64,000 nucleotides of DNA from Porpolomopsis calyptriformis (taxonomy: Eukaryota > Basidiomycota > Agaricomycetes > Agaricales > Hygrophoraceae), in contig CATOCQ010000001.1 in assembly GCA_951640195.1 (NCBI GenBank), positions 47,873 to 111,872 on the forward strand, given 5' to 3'. The translations under genes and the position numbers were made by a program. Below the pieces are notes generated by a model. The model was not told the DNA's origin and did not search any database. It worked only from the letters and a program-made list of their open reading frames with translations. Position 1 is the first letter of the stretch, and every line of letters begins with the position of its first letter. Of the stretch, positions 46,255 to 58,295 are shown in pieces.

Positions 46255-48280
46255 CCTATATGTGTTACACTGCTCATTGTGGTACCCCAATCAGTCTGCC
46301 CATGGGGATGTGGTTATTCTGGGATGTTATCACACTAATGCTATTGATTGAACATAACATGCTGATGGTTAGAGAGCTCGGTGAGAAGTTGAAGGTATAA
46401 CCTCTGATACCTCTTGCATGCTAATTACGGTACCCCAATTATTCCACACATGAGGATTGGACTACTCCTGATGTTTGTAGCACCAATGCTATTGATTGAA
46501 CATAAAATCCTGATGCTTAGAGGGCTCTCTGATAAGTTGAAGGTATACCCTCCCATACCTGTTGTATACTTATTGCGGCACCCTAGTTAATCCACACATG
46601 ATGATTGAACTATTCCTAACCTTTGTAATACTCATGCTATTGATTGAACATAAAATCCTGATACTCGGAGAGCTCTGTGATAAGTTGAAGGTATATCATC
46701 CGATACTTCTTACATACTATACCCCAATCATTCCACACATGAGGATTAGACTACTCCTGACCTTTGTAACACTAATGCTGTTGATTTAACATAAAATCCC
46801 GATGCTTAGAGAGCTCTCTGATAAGTTAAAGGTATACCACCCCATGATATCTTATATACTTATTGCGGCACCCTAGTCAATCCATACACGAGGATTAGAC
46901 TATTCCCAATGTTTATAACACTAATGCTATTGATTGAACATGAAATCCTGATGCTCAGAGAGCTCTGTGATAACTTGAAGGTATACCCCCCCCTACCTCC
47001 TGTATACTTCTTGCGGCACCCCAGTCTATCTACACATGATGATTGGACTATTCCCAATGTTTGTAACACAGGTGCTATTGATTGAACATGAAATCCTGAT
47101 GCTCAGAGAGCTCTGTGATAAGTTAGAGATATACCCCCCTATACCCCTTATATAGCTTATTGCAGTGCCTCATTCTGTCCATATATTGTCATTCCGAGCA
47201 TCTGTAACACTGGTGCTATTGATTGAACATGAAATTGTGATGTTTAAAGAGGTCTGTGATAAGTTGGAGATATACTCCCCCATACCCCTTATATAGCTTA
47301 TTGCAGTACCTCATTCTGACCATATATTGTTATTCCGAGCATCTATAACACTGGTGCTATTGATTGAACATGAAATTGTGATGTTTAAAGAGGTCTGTGA
47401 TAAGTTGGAGATATACTCCCTCATACCCTTTATATACCTTATTGGAGTGCCTTATTCTACCCATATATTGTTATTCCGAGCATCTATGACACTAGTGCTA
47501 TTGATTGAACATGAAATTATGATGTTTAAAGATGTCTGTAATAAGTTGGAGATATACCCCCCCATACCCCTTATATAACTGATTGCGGTACCCCAAATGG
47601 TCTATAACTTAGGATTTTTGTATTCCCCACCTCTATGACACTGGGGCTATTGATTGAATATAAAACCCAGGTTTTTAAAGACCTCTGTAATAAGTTGGAG
47701 ATATACCCCCCCATACCCCTTATATAGCTTATTGCGGTACCTTATTCTGCCTATACATCAGGATTTTGTTATTCCGAGCCTCTATGACACTACTGCTATC
47801 GATTGAACATGAAATCCTGATTTTTAAAGAGCTCTGTGATAAGTTGGAGATATACCCCCCCATACCCCTTATATAGCTTATTGCGGTACCCCAAATGGTC
47901 TATAAATCAGGATTTTTGTATTCCCAGTATCTGTGACACTAGTGCTATCGATTGAACATAAAATCCTGATTTTTAAAGAGCTCTGTGATAAGTTGGAGAT
48001 ATACCCCCCCATACCCCTTATATCACTGATTGCGGTACCCCAAATGGTCCATAAATCGGGATTTTTGTATTCCCCACCTCTATGACACTGGGGCTATCGA
48101 TTGAATATGAAACCCCGATTTTTAGAGCAGTCTATAGCTACTTATACTTATGCCTCCTCCTAAAACCTTACTATCTTCCACCACGACATACCAAATGCTC
48201 TAAAAATCGGAATTTTCTGTGGGCCCACCATTAGTTCACTGTGCCTATCGAATGGACATGAAATTGTGATTTATAGAGTG
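46255..48280 (+). repeat. Satellite array, ~14 units of 141-151 bp (mean ~147)
   Basis: The anchor CTATTGATTGAACAT recurs at 46346, 46494, 46642, 46783, 46932, 47080, 47221, 47362, 47503, 47652, 47801, 47950, 48099 and 48250. Each unit has AGAG(C/G)TCTGTGATAAGTTGGA, a TACCCCCCCATACCCC tract, and an inverted pair AATCCTGATTT / AAATCAGGATTT. Spacings fall into 141 and 148-149 classes. Units toward 48 kb differ from those toward 46 kb. Confidence 0.95.
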
Positions 48281-48399
48281 CAATACAATAGCTGGGCTGC
48301 ATAATGGTATAAATGGAGTGTTTTACATATATCTCAAGAATGGGACCGCCGATTTTTTTAATTTATGGCTTAAACTGATTGTATTGGGATGCCCTAACG

Positions 48400-49380
48400 A
48401 TCCCCCAAAGAATTTTGAATTAATTTTGTGCCAGCATTTTGGTCATTTTGTTGATAATGGGTCCCTGAAGTGTGCCTGCTGCTATTGCGTATGCTCGCCC
48501 TAGAAGGAATAATGATCTCTAAGACATGGCAAACATTTTGATCCCAGAAGGAATGAAAGGAATCTTCAGTTCTATCACTCGGGGGTCCATCCACTGCAGC
48601 CAATTAAAATTTGGAGAATCTTGGGTCATGATGGCTATTGCGGAACAGAACCTCAACATTGTCAGAGGTACAAATATCATAGGTTTCAAGAGTGGAGGAG
48701 ACAAGCTATTGCATGTTCAGCTGGGATAGGTATTTTCTTGTCATCCAAAAGCAGAAGATCATTGTTGCCTTCGAAAATAGTAGCCCAATCCATTTCACCC
48801 CTGATTTGTGCTGTTTTTAGAGAACATCTCAATGGGGGATAGACATATGATGACACACTTTTTGCAACATTCATTATGTTTTTGAAATCACCAAGCCTGT
48901 AGATCCTGGCATCAAGCTCTGCATCTGTAGTGGCTTGCTGTAAAAAGCAGCTATGCTTCTTTCCATGCTGATACTGATATTTAGCTACCCCAAGACACGA
49001 AGAGAACAGGGGATCCTGAAAGACATACAAGTTGACTGTTACTGTGATGGTAGAATCAATATTGTGACTTATTCAAGAAGAGGCTGGCTTCCATCAATCA
49101 ACAGATGTAATCCCTGGCAACGCTTGGCGCAGAATCTGGGAATCGCAAGCTGGCAAAGTTTGCCAGTATGAACTTGGAGGGATCGTCACCTTGCAAGATT
49201 TGATTGCTCAGAAATTTGCCAATCTCGAAAGTGATAGCTTGTGGTGTGAACTTGATCACTTTCCCATAAATGGTATCAGGATTAGGTTTTTTGGGTAGTC
49301 AGAAAGCTCCTAGGGGTAGGTCGAAATGCCAGAATTTGTCACCCTTGGAGGGATTTTCATGAAGCATGTACGATTTCATG
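48400..49380 (-). pseudogene. Remnant of an unrecognised minus-strand gene
   Basis: Minus-strand coding-like pieces include GKVIKFTPQAITFEIGKFLS and FASLRFPDSAPSVARDYI (49330-49100), STITVTVNLYVFQDPLFSSC and ATTDAELDARIYRLGDFK (49070-48880), and IRGEMDWATIFEG (48810-48770). They suggest a protein gene with introns and possibly stops. I cannot name it. Confidence 0.4.
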
Positions 49381-49651
49381 ATGGGGGAAGACAACAAGTG
49401 TTAAATTCTTTCTCGGATTCATGACATTGACAGTCCTGGAGAGGAGTGACCAAGATCTATATATGTCCACAGCATAATAAGTTACTCGACCTGAGGCAGC
49501 ATGGCAGACTTTATTGTCCATGAGAATGTCTAAATTTTTATTCTGGATTATATTTAATCTTATAGCCATATAATTTTCCATATTTATCATACTTCAGGAA
49601 AGAGTTCATAAATTGTAAATTTAACTTTTACATTTAATAGCAAAGGACAGT

Positions 49652-52002
49652 TCACATATTGAACTCCTGCTCCTCTTGTATTGTATTACCAGTGCTGTCC
49701 TTCCAACGGGCCCACACCCTAACTCGCGTAAATTGCACATCGTGGCAGAAATGCACCACATTTACGCCTTTGTCTAGTTGCACGGCAGATTGCCAGATCG
49801 GACGGTAATTATCCTCGCATGTGAAGTGGACAACCCATCCCTCCTCTGCGGAGAGAAGGTCCATGTACGCTGGGGTCTTCTCAACGTGGGATTTGAAGAA
49901 ATGGGCATTTCCTGTTGCTAAAAGCTCCAGAACAATTGGTCGCTCGCCGGGCTTCTGGATTATGATGTCCGTGTATTTGTTTTGTCCGTGTGCCGTTCGC
50001 AGGTGCCATTGTCCAGTAATTGTCCACCCGTGTTGCACAGCTAGCCAATTTGTGAGTATCCTCATGAGTTCGGTATCATAGACGCTCTCCCGAGGTACTA
50101 GAGCACCCAGACGGCCGCCCACTGGCACCAACGATGACTTGAACGAACGGAAGGGTGATGATCGCATGAGATGCTTGTCGAAGTATTTAAGTGATTCAAT
50201 CAGCAAGTCCCGAACACGGGGAGCTTGTGGGAGAGCTGTTGAAGGAGCGTTGGGGAATTGGGCAGGAATGACCCGCATTCGCATCAATCCGTCTATGAGA
50301 GGCGAGGCCACGCGATAACGGAGTGACCTCGCCTCTGGCCTCACTAAAGCGCCTTCTGCAGTCAGCAAATCTGCCAATTCCTCGTCGGGGGGCACAATCG
50401 TTACTTCGTCAAGAAATCCAGCGAATGCGATCCGAAAGAGTTCGACGGCAGGGCGCACTTCAGGACGACAGAGAGATGCGACCAAAGAGCGGAAAGTGTT
50501 GTACGCATTGATCTCAGTGTAGAGTACCTCAACGGGAATGCCATCCCAGTTGCGATATGGCAGAGTGCGCGAGTCATGCTCAAGTAGCGAGGGAAGCCTG
50601 TTTGAGATGACACGTCCACATAGGCAGACCATGCCCGGATGGCTGGGGAAAGATGTCAACTATGATGATATCATGTTAAGCCAAACAATATACCCGTTCG
50701 ATTTAGCCCACACATCCTGGATAACCTCGTCGTCTATGACGATGTCGTTATCGTTCGCAAATCTATGGAAGAGGGTCTTCACCTCGTTGATGTCGAAGTG
50801 CGAAGTTTGGATAGAGTTTGAGACATTGAACGGAGATAGATGTGACCCCGTCGTGGTCAAGCGTAGGATGTTGAATGTCCCAGTGGCGATAGTGCTGCGA
50901 ATCGCATATGCCAATCTGTTGTTTCTCAATTCCCGGAGCATTCGAAGGAAATTGTTTTTGATGCTAACGGGGGCTTTATCTAACTCGCTGAATTCGTCGA
51001 TGAGGAGAACGACAGGAAGCTCCCAATTTCCAGCTTCCAAAGCACCCAGAACATCCCCGTGACACGATGTAGGCTTAGAAAGTCGAAGTGCTTCCCCAAG
51101 CAATCGCCAGAATTTGTCTTCGCTCTGCGTATAGAGCAGTCTCTCGATTGAGACACTATATGGAAAGTGCGTGAAAGGTGTATATTAGTGGATAGACCAG
51201 GCGCAAGTAACATACTACAGGCCTTGGTAACCCATCTTACTTAGCAGCTGCTGGAGTCGCAACAACCGCGTCGTCTTTCCAGACGATCGAGCTCCCGAGA
51301 GCAACACGAGTTGATTATGCCTTACGGCATCCAAGCAAGACTCGGTTGAGGGTTGGTCCGCAGGATCCAGGTAGTAATATGTAGAGGCTTCGGAGGGCTG
51401 AATTGCCCCGTTAACAGCCCACTTTCTGTCTGCTGACACATCGACTAAGCTATCACCCATTCGCATCCGTTTTGGTGGTCGCTCTACAGGGACAGATTAT
51501 GTGAGTCCGGAAGAGAATGGTGAGGTTGGTGAACCACAGGGACAATGATGCAAAGTACAAAGGAAAAATAACACAATTAGGTTGAAAATCAGTGATCGTG
51601 AAAAATGGGAAGGAATAGGGAAAAGTACCGGATTCAACCATAGCGGACGCCTGCACAAGAACATGGATGTGGAGATACTTGGGAGGTTCCGGAAAGAGCT
51701 GATTCAGCCTGAAAGGAGGAAGCATTGGCTGAGCCTTGAATTGTGTCAGATCTTGTATTGGCGCCTTGATATCGCCGTAAGGGATGGATACCTGTCAGGC
51801 GACCATAAGCCTGGAACCAGCCAAAGTCAAGACTGCTCACCAGAGAAAGCCTGAGCGAGTCAGCATCTAGGTGGGCGAATGCATGTTTCTTTTTTTCCTT
51901 GATGATTTCTTTCAAATAGCCGACAGTCTCTCCCTCATCAATCTTGACAGGGAAGGCTCTCTCAGGGGGATCACCAAGACGCAAGCAGCAGAGTTCAAGC
52001 AT
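49652..52002 (-). CDS. Crinkler (CRN) family protein: ubiquitin-like header, P-loop NTPase, nuclease-like C-terminus
   Basis: Five minus-strand exons (52002-51841, 51791-51629, 51483-51219, 51155-50694, 50642-49652) with GT...AG introns join to an uninterrupted 680-residue protein. Residues 1-110 are the CRN header (LELCCLRLGDPPERAFPVKI, later IPYGDIKAPIQDL and ending near KYLHIHVLVQ). A P-loop, SGARSSGKTTRL, follows near residue 170, a Walker B-like VVLLIDEFSEL near residue 235, and GHPGMVCLCGR near 352. The last third holds KYTDIIIQ and GERPIVLELLATG, resembling a PD-(D/E)xK nuclease core in which the Lys is not obvious. CRN proteins are known as host-nucleus effectors in oomycetes and some fungi and as CR-type conflict proteins more generally. 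The role here is unknown. Confidence 0.88.
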
Positions 52003-52093
52003 GATGGTGTTCGAGGTAAAGATAGAGTCGGAGTTTCAGGGTTGACACCTCTACAGTTACTACTTACGAACTCAGTCTCCACGACCTTCATAT

Positions 52094-54115
52094 ATGGTCA
52101 AGAACCAACTCCAATCATGTAGGTCACAGCTGGCTCCCGTCATGTTTGTCGCTGGCCTGGATATTTCCTCAGAGAAACAGCAGGATCAATTCACAGTTCT
52201 AACCCATCGCCTTCGTGATGCTCTCCTTACTCGCAGGCCCGCAACATCAGCCCGAAAAGTCCAAGTCTTTCCATGTCGTATTCGTTGACAAGTCCGTTCG
52301 CTTCCCCCCGCGAAAACTCACCCCAGATGACCCGCAGTACCTTACGGCACACCCTTTGTCCCCACTGACCCCAACGTCACCCCCCTTCCCTGATGCCCCC
52401 ATCGCCCACCTGGACCCGCAAGCACACTACGCTGGTACCAAGCGTCTTTGTCCTTTTCCTTCGTATATTTGAGCTACCATCTGTTACTCCTCGTCCACCT
52501 CTTGACCCGCCAGATCCAGACCGAGAACGCAAAAGGGCAGGTGAGGAGCGGCGTAAGGACTCTGAACTCTCAGCGGAGATTGCCTTGCGCAAGAAGAGCA
52601 CAAGTGAGCGTGGCATAAAGCTCACAGTTGTTCTTACTGCCACACGACGCATGCTAGGTGAGTTCCTGTTGCTTCTCTTCAATATATCCACCTCATTGCC
52701 AATAGACGACCGGTTACTGGATGCACGTCTCACTTACATCCGGAGACAGAGCGGCCTTGTTTCACGCGCGGCGCTCTTTGTCCTGAGCCCAGTAAGCCCG
52801 TCAGAACTCGGTGATTTCGTACAGAGGTACGCCTCTTTTCATTTGCAACCATCAATTATGTGACGAAAGTGCACTGTTTCCCTATCATGTCACCAAAACC
52901 TTTGCGTTTTTATTGTCGAACGATCAGTACAAACCGTATTGTAGCTTGCAGCAGGCCTTGTACGAACCCGCACTGGAGTACTACACCAATCACTCGAAAC
53001 GTGTACGCCGGAAACGAAACCGCCACGCACAGGCAGGATCTAGCCATATCTCAAACTCACCTCTTGGGACAGCAATGCCGCTGCGTCCTGAGGGGTGGAC
53101 TGTGCGCTATGAGTACAAGATGGCATGCTTTGCAGAGTTTCGAGGCGAAGACGAGGTTGCACTCAAGTACGTGTTATCTTCTTGTTCCTTCTCTTCCCCC
53201 TTTACCGGAGTTCAGACATTACCAGGATGCATACGCAATGCTTATTGTCATGTTTGGCTCCACGGCGATTCTCCAACCTCGCACGAAACGTTGGGCGGAG
53301 GCCAAGGTACTTGCAGATTGTATTAACGTGAAGGTAAATCCCTCTATCTAGCAATCTCGGCCTAAAATTTAGAACGTCCTCGAAAATTCTCATCCGATCT
53401 CAGGTCTCAAAGCTCTATCTTTATAATAACGAGCACACGCTTGCGCTCTCGCATCACAATACCCACATCCGCCGCTTTGCCGACTTTTCGCGTGGTTGGG
53501 GATTGGTGAAGAGACGTACGAGTTTTGGAGCTGGATGGCAAGACAGTTGCGTATCATCCTTTCCTCGTCACTCCTCAAGTTTCAAACAGTATTTTCGATA
53601 CTCCAGATACCGTGTCTTTGCCGAATTACTCGAGCAGGGCACGCAATCCACACTCACCATCCCATCTCATCTCCCCGCCCCTGTATCCTTATCCTCCACC
53701 TCACCCTCTTCCGTACCTTTGACCATCCAAGCCAACGCTGGGATAAATGCGAGTCATGCATTGCAGCATCCTGGGTACTATTATCACATGGCAGCTCGGT
53801 ACACTGAATTGAGAAGGGAACGTTTTCTGGCCGCTCTGAAGATGGAGGTAAGCATGCAAATATCGGACGATGTCTTGTTGATCTGATTATGGTGCGGGCC
53901 CTGCAGACCTCCCCCGGATTCGTGAACGAGAAGAAGGTGGATCATCTAACGATCATATTGGAGGTCCGTATCATCCTCTTGGCCAACTCATTGCACAGCC
54001 GGTTCAAAGACAATTGCCCCTGTTTTTTTCCCTCGTTGTCAACTGCAGCTGTACACAAAGTCATACGAGTTATTCAAAAAGTACAGTCCGATAAACGGGC
54101 AGAATCAGAGCCAAG
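52094..54115 (+). pseudogene. TRAPPC11-like (foie gras domain) fragment
   Basis: TRAPPC11 is a subunit of the TRAPP vesicle-tethering complex. Pieces in order are SQLAPVMFVAGLD, RFPPRKL, RKHTTLVPSVFVLFLRIFEL, KSTSERGIKLTVVLTATRRM, RLTYIRRQSGLVSRAALFVL, MACFAEFRGEDEVALK, YQDAYAMLIVMFGSTAILQP, LYLYNNEHTLALSHHNTHIR, HPGYYYHMAARYTELRRERF and finally YTKSYELFKKYSP. Reading frames shift between 52230 and 52410, and homology stops near 54110, far short of a full protein. It is therefore a truncated pseudogene. Confidence 0.8.
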
Positions 54116-54302
54116 GCCGGCTGTGTTTGAGTGTCTCGAGTGGGAGGCGGGGTGGGCAACCGCCTGAATGCTCTGAGCAGGCAAAGTAGAGGAAGTAGGT
54201 TGTGAAGGGGACGGAGAGGGTGACGAAAAGGGCGCCCGGAGGACCGAAGAATTCGTAGGATTTTGTGCGTTGATTGAGGAGAGGTTTGGAATTGGAAGAC
54301 AT
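54115..54302 (-). pseudogene. Sterol reductase (ERG24/ERG4-like) N-terminal exon fragment
   Basis: From the ATG at 54302 the minus strand reads a polar start, then SYEFFGPPGALFVTLSVPFT and YFLYFACSEHSGGCPP. This resembles the first membrane segment of delta-14 (or related) sterol reductases of ergosterol synthesis. It ends abruptly against the TRAPPC11 fragment. Confidence 0.65.
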
Positions 54303-54427
54303 GGTGAGAGATAAGATGAGGAAACGGTTCTGCACGTGTTGAGCTTATTACCCTCCTCCTCCTCGCTGTCGTTGACGATGACCAACATCGTCGACAATCA
54401 ATCACCATCCCGTATCTTGTCGCTCTC

Positions 54428-57400
54428 TTGTCCATCTATGAGCTTGGTCCTTCGGCGGCTCCAATCCCCAGATACGATGGCCCCACAGATAAACAGATGG
54501 ATATCATCCTCAGGTGGCTCAGTGCAATGGCGAGACGGATGTACACTGCAGAAGACACGCTTGCTTCCATTAAAGCGTCCGAGAGCTGGCAATTGAACGG
54601 AACAGATACAAAAAAGAGACGAAGTGTGGGTGATATACCCTCCTTCACCAACGAGCTTTCACCGCATTCTATCTATCATCACATCATCGCCAACGGTGAG
54701 TCCCATCCAAGCAACAATAATGGCACCACCGAACAGGACGTCGAAATGGAACCACGAGATGACGACCATCCATCCACCATCCCCTGTCCACCCCCAAATG
54801 GCCGCCCGGAACATATCTCCCTCGAAAATCTCACAAGCTTTGCCCCAACCAAGCACACCCGATACCTTCACACCACAACGGCCTCCGCGCCGGCCTCTTC
54901 CCATGGACATCACTCCATCTGCCCGACCTGCGGGAGGGTCACCACCGACGCCACCACCATGAGACATGTGTACACCGACCCTTCTGTCGGTTTGTCTTCC
55001 GTTGCGTTCGAGAGCGGGATGAGTGCCGTCGAGGAGCTGCGGTTGCTCAATGCACAAGTCCAAGATGTCGCTCGTGTTTGTAACGCCGTCGCTAGGGGTG
55101 ACTTATCTCAGAAGATAACCGTGCCAGTACAGGGCGTTGTCATGGCCCAACTCAAAGACGTTATCAATACTATGGTGCGAATTACTCTATCATAATTCCA
55201 TTGTACGCTACCGTTATATTGTACATAGGTCGATAAATTGGGACAGTTCGCTAAGGAGGTTACTCGAGTCAATCAATAGGTCGGCACAGAAGGGTAAGTG
55301 ATCTTTTACCACCCCTCGTTGGCTGCAACATGCAGAATTACTATTTAGTAAACTCGGCGGACAAGCTCTTGTCCTCGACGTCGAAGGAACCTGGCGAGAA
55401 CTCACAGGCGTAGTCAACAACCTTGCCGCTAATCTCACTAGTCAAGTCCGGTCGATTGCAAAAGTCACCAAGGCAGTCGCACTAGGAGACTTGTCCAAGC
55501 AGATCGAAGTGGACGCGGCGAGATCTTAGATTTGAAGAACACCGTGAACGGTATGGTCGTGCGACTCCGTGCATTGGCGGCGGAAGTGACGAGGGTGACG
55601 CTGGAAGTAGGCAGTCAAGGGAAGCTCGGGGGGCAAGCGCATGTTCCAGACGTGGAAGGTGTTTGGTTCGAGCTTGTCAGGAATGTAAGTGTCTATTTTT
55701 GAGTTTTTGAGTGGCTGTACGGTTGCCTTATCTCATTCTTATAAAAGGTCAATCGAATGTGCTCAAGTTTAACCGATCAAGTTCGCTCGATTGCTCATGT
55801 CACCACCGCTGTAGCCAAGGGCGACCTTACACAGAAGATTGAGATACTTGTCGAGGGGGAGATGGCAACGCCCAAAGGAACTGTCAATTCTATGGTGGAC
55901 CAGTTGAGCGCATTTGCGAGTGAGGTTACGAGGGTTGCTCTCGAGGTGGGGACTCAGGGAATGCTCGGTGGTCAAGCTAGGGTCGAAGGGGTGCAGGGCA
56001 CTTGGGCCGACCTGACGAGGAATGTTAATGTGCGTTTGTTCTACTTTCTTGTGATTCTGTAAACACACGCCCCCTTCCTTCTCCAGAAAATGGCAAGCAA
56101 CTTAACGGATCAAGTGCGTTCCATCTCAGAAGTGACGAAAGCCGTGGCGCTGGGCGACCTCGGGAAACTTGTGAACGTCGATGTGCAGGGCGAGATGCTC
56201 GATCTGAAGATGACTGTGAACTCCATGGTAGCCCAGCTGTCGACTCTCGCGAAGGAGGTCACTCGGGTATCACTAGAGGTGGGGACAGAGGGCATTTTAG
56301 GTGGGCAGGCGTTTGTTCCGGATGTACAGGGGACGTAGAAGGTGTGTTGTGTTCTGCGACTTTTTTTTTTCTCGCTCATTCTATCCCATAGGTTCTCACC
56401 GACAACGTGAACCTTATGGCGGTGAACTTGACGAATCAAGTGCGCTCAATCGCCGAGGTTACCAAGGCCGTTGCTGGAGGCAATTTGACGAAGAAGATCG
56501 AGGTATATGTGAGGGGTGAGATTTTGGGACTGAAGGAGACGGTTAATGGGATGACAGAGAGTTTCAGCCTATTTGCTGATGAGGTTACGCGTGTGGCGAG
56601 GGAGGTCGGGACCGAAGGGCGATTAGGAGGGTAAGCCAGGGTTACGAATGTCGGTGGGACTTGGAAGGTGAGGACCCTACCTCTTGTTTCTCACGAGGGC
56701 ACTGATGTTGTTGGGTAGGACTTGACAGACAACGTGAATGTCATGGCTAACAATGTGTGTTTTCTTGTTTCTTTATCACCGTATTCTGACATTTTCTTTC
56801 TGCTCTAGCTCACTTTGCAAGTCCGGACGATTGCCGTTGCGACCGTACGTCCATCCCACTTTGAGCATTCCATCGTTGTCTTTAATGAGCCCATTTGCGC
56901 ATTCCCTGCTCATATAGACCGCAGTAGCTCGTGGGGATCTCACGCAGAAGATCACTGGTGTGTCGGTCTCGGGCGAAATGTTAAGCCTCGTGAACACAAT
57001 AAACGACATGATTGACCAACTGGCGATATTCGCTGCTGAGGTGAAGAAAGTAGCGCGCGAGGTCGGGACAGAAGGCAAGTTGGGAGTTCAGGCTGAGGTT
57101 GGGAACGTGCAGGGTATTTGGCAGGAGATCACGTACGACACCCGTCCCTGTGGTCCAAGTGGTACGTTTACTAATGGCTTCCGTGGTGGTATTTGGATCT
57201 GCAGATTATCTGTGAATACCATGGCGGGGAATTTGACAACTCAGGTTCGCGGGTTCGCCCAGATATCGGCGACGGCCATGGACGGCGATTTCACACGGTT
57301 CCTCACAGTTGAGGCGAGTGGGGAGATGGACTCGCTCAAGACGCAGATCAATCAAATGGTTTAAAATTTGAGGGATAGTGTATAAAAGAATACCGCCGCG

Positions 57401-58135
57401 AGGGAGGCAGCTGAGTTGGCCAATAGGAGTAAGAGTGAGTTTTTGGCAAATATGTTGCATGAGATCAGGTTCGTGTGTCTTTCGTTCGTTTTAGTTCTGG
57501 CTCTGATGCGAAGGTGATACTAGGACCCCAATGAATGGGATTATTGGGATGACAGAGTTGACGCTTGATAGTGACCTGAATCGATCGCAGCGGGGGAGCC
57601 TTTTGTTGGTTCATAGTCTCGCGAGACCGCTTCTGTTGATCATTGACGACATTCTTGATATATCGAAAAGTATGTCTCGGTTTACCCTTCATTGTATGTT
57701 GCCCTTCCTGAATTGTCTTCTTTCCACCCCTAGTTGAGGCGGGTCATATGACTATGGAGGCAGTATCCTATTCTCTGCGCCAGACCGTTTTCGGTATCCT
57801 CAAGATGCTGGTCGTCCGTGCCTCACAGAATAATCTGGATCTTACCTACGACGTTGAAGCCGACATTCCTGATCACCTTATTGGCGACTCCCTGAGGCTG
57901 CGACAGGTTATTACCAATCTGGTTGGGAATGCCATCAAGTTTACGCCACCATCCAAGGTTCGCAAGGGTCACGTCAATTTGAGCACGCGACTGCTGGCCC
58001 GGGATGACCAGAGTGCCACTCTGGAATTTTGTGTCACAGACGCAGGGATTGGGATAGCCAAAGCTAAGCTTAATTTGATATTTGACACATTCTGCCAGGC
58101 GGATGGGTCTACTATGAGGGTAAGTACACCGATTC
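54428..58135 (+). pseudogene. Group III hybrid histidine kinase (Nik1/Os-1-like), truncated and multiply stopped
   Basis: Nik1-type kinases feed osmotic and fungicide signals to the HOG pathway. The N-terminal Ser/Pro-rich part is followed from about 55020 to 57360 by about seven HAMP repeats (units such as [20 protein letters not shown] and [16 protein letters not shown]), an H-box ([16 protein letters not shown], split by an intron, 57460-57560) and an ATPase N-box and G1 region ([15 protein letters not shown]; to 58130). In-frame stops are TAG 55277-55279, TAG 56336-56338, TAA 56632-56634, TAA 57362-57364 and TAA 57383-57385, and there is a frameshift near 55515. The G2 box and receiver domain are absent because the inverted-repeat element begins at 58170, inside the next intron. 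Confidence 0.9.
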
Positions 58136-58295
58136 AGGTTGTTTTTGTGCGCTACGAGAACTCATTCACCTGGTGGCTAGTCCTATAAGGATTTCTAGGA
58201 AACCCCGAAGCCTCACATAGAGTCGCTTTGTGAGGTGAGTGTTTATGTGTGGGTTCCATTAGTGTACGCGAATCAACTTAAGCTGGAATTAAGGA

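Noticed and set aside
46255..48280. CRISPR array
   Set aside because: Units are repeated throughout without unique spacers and the DNA is fungal.
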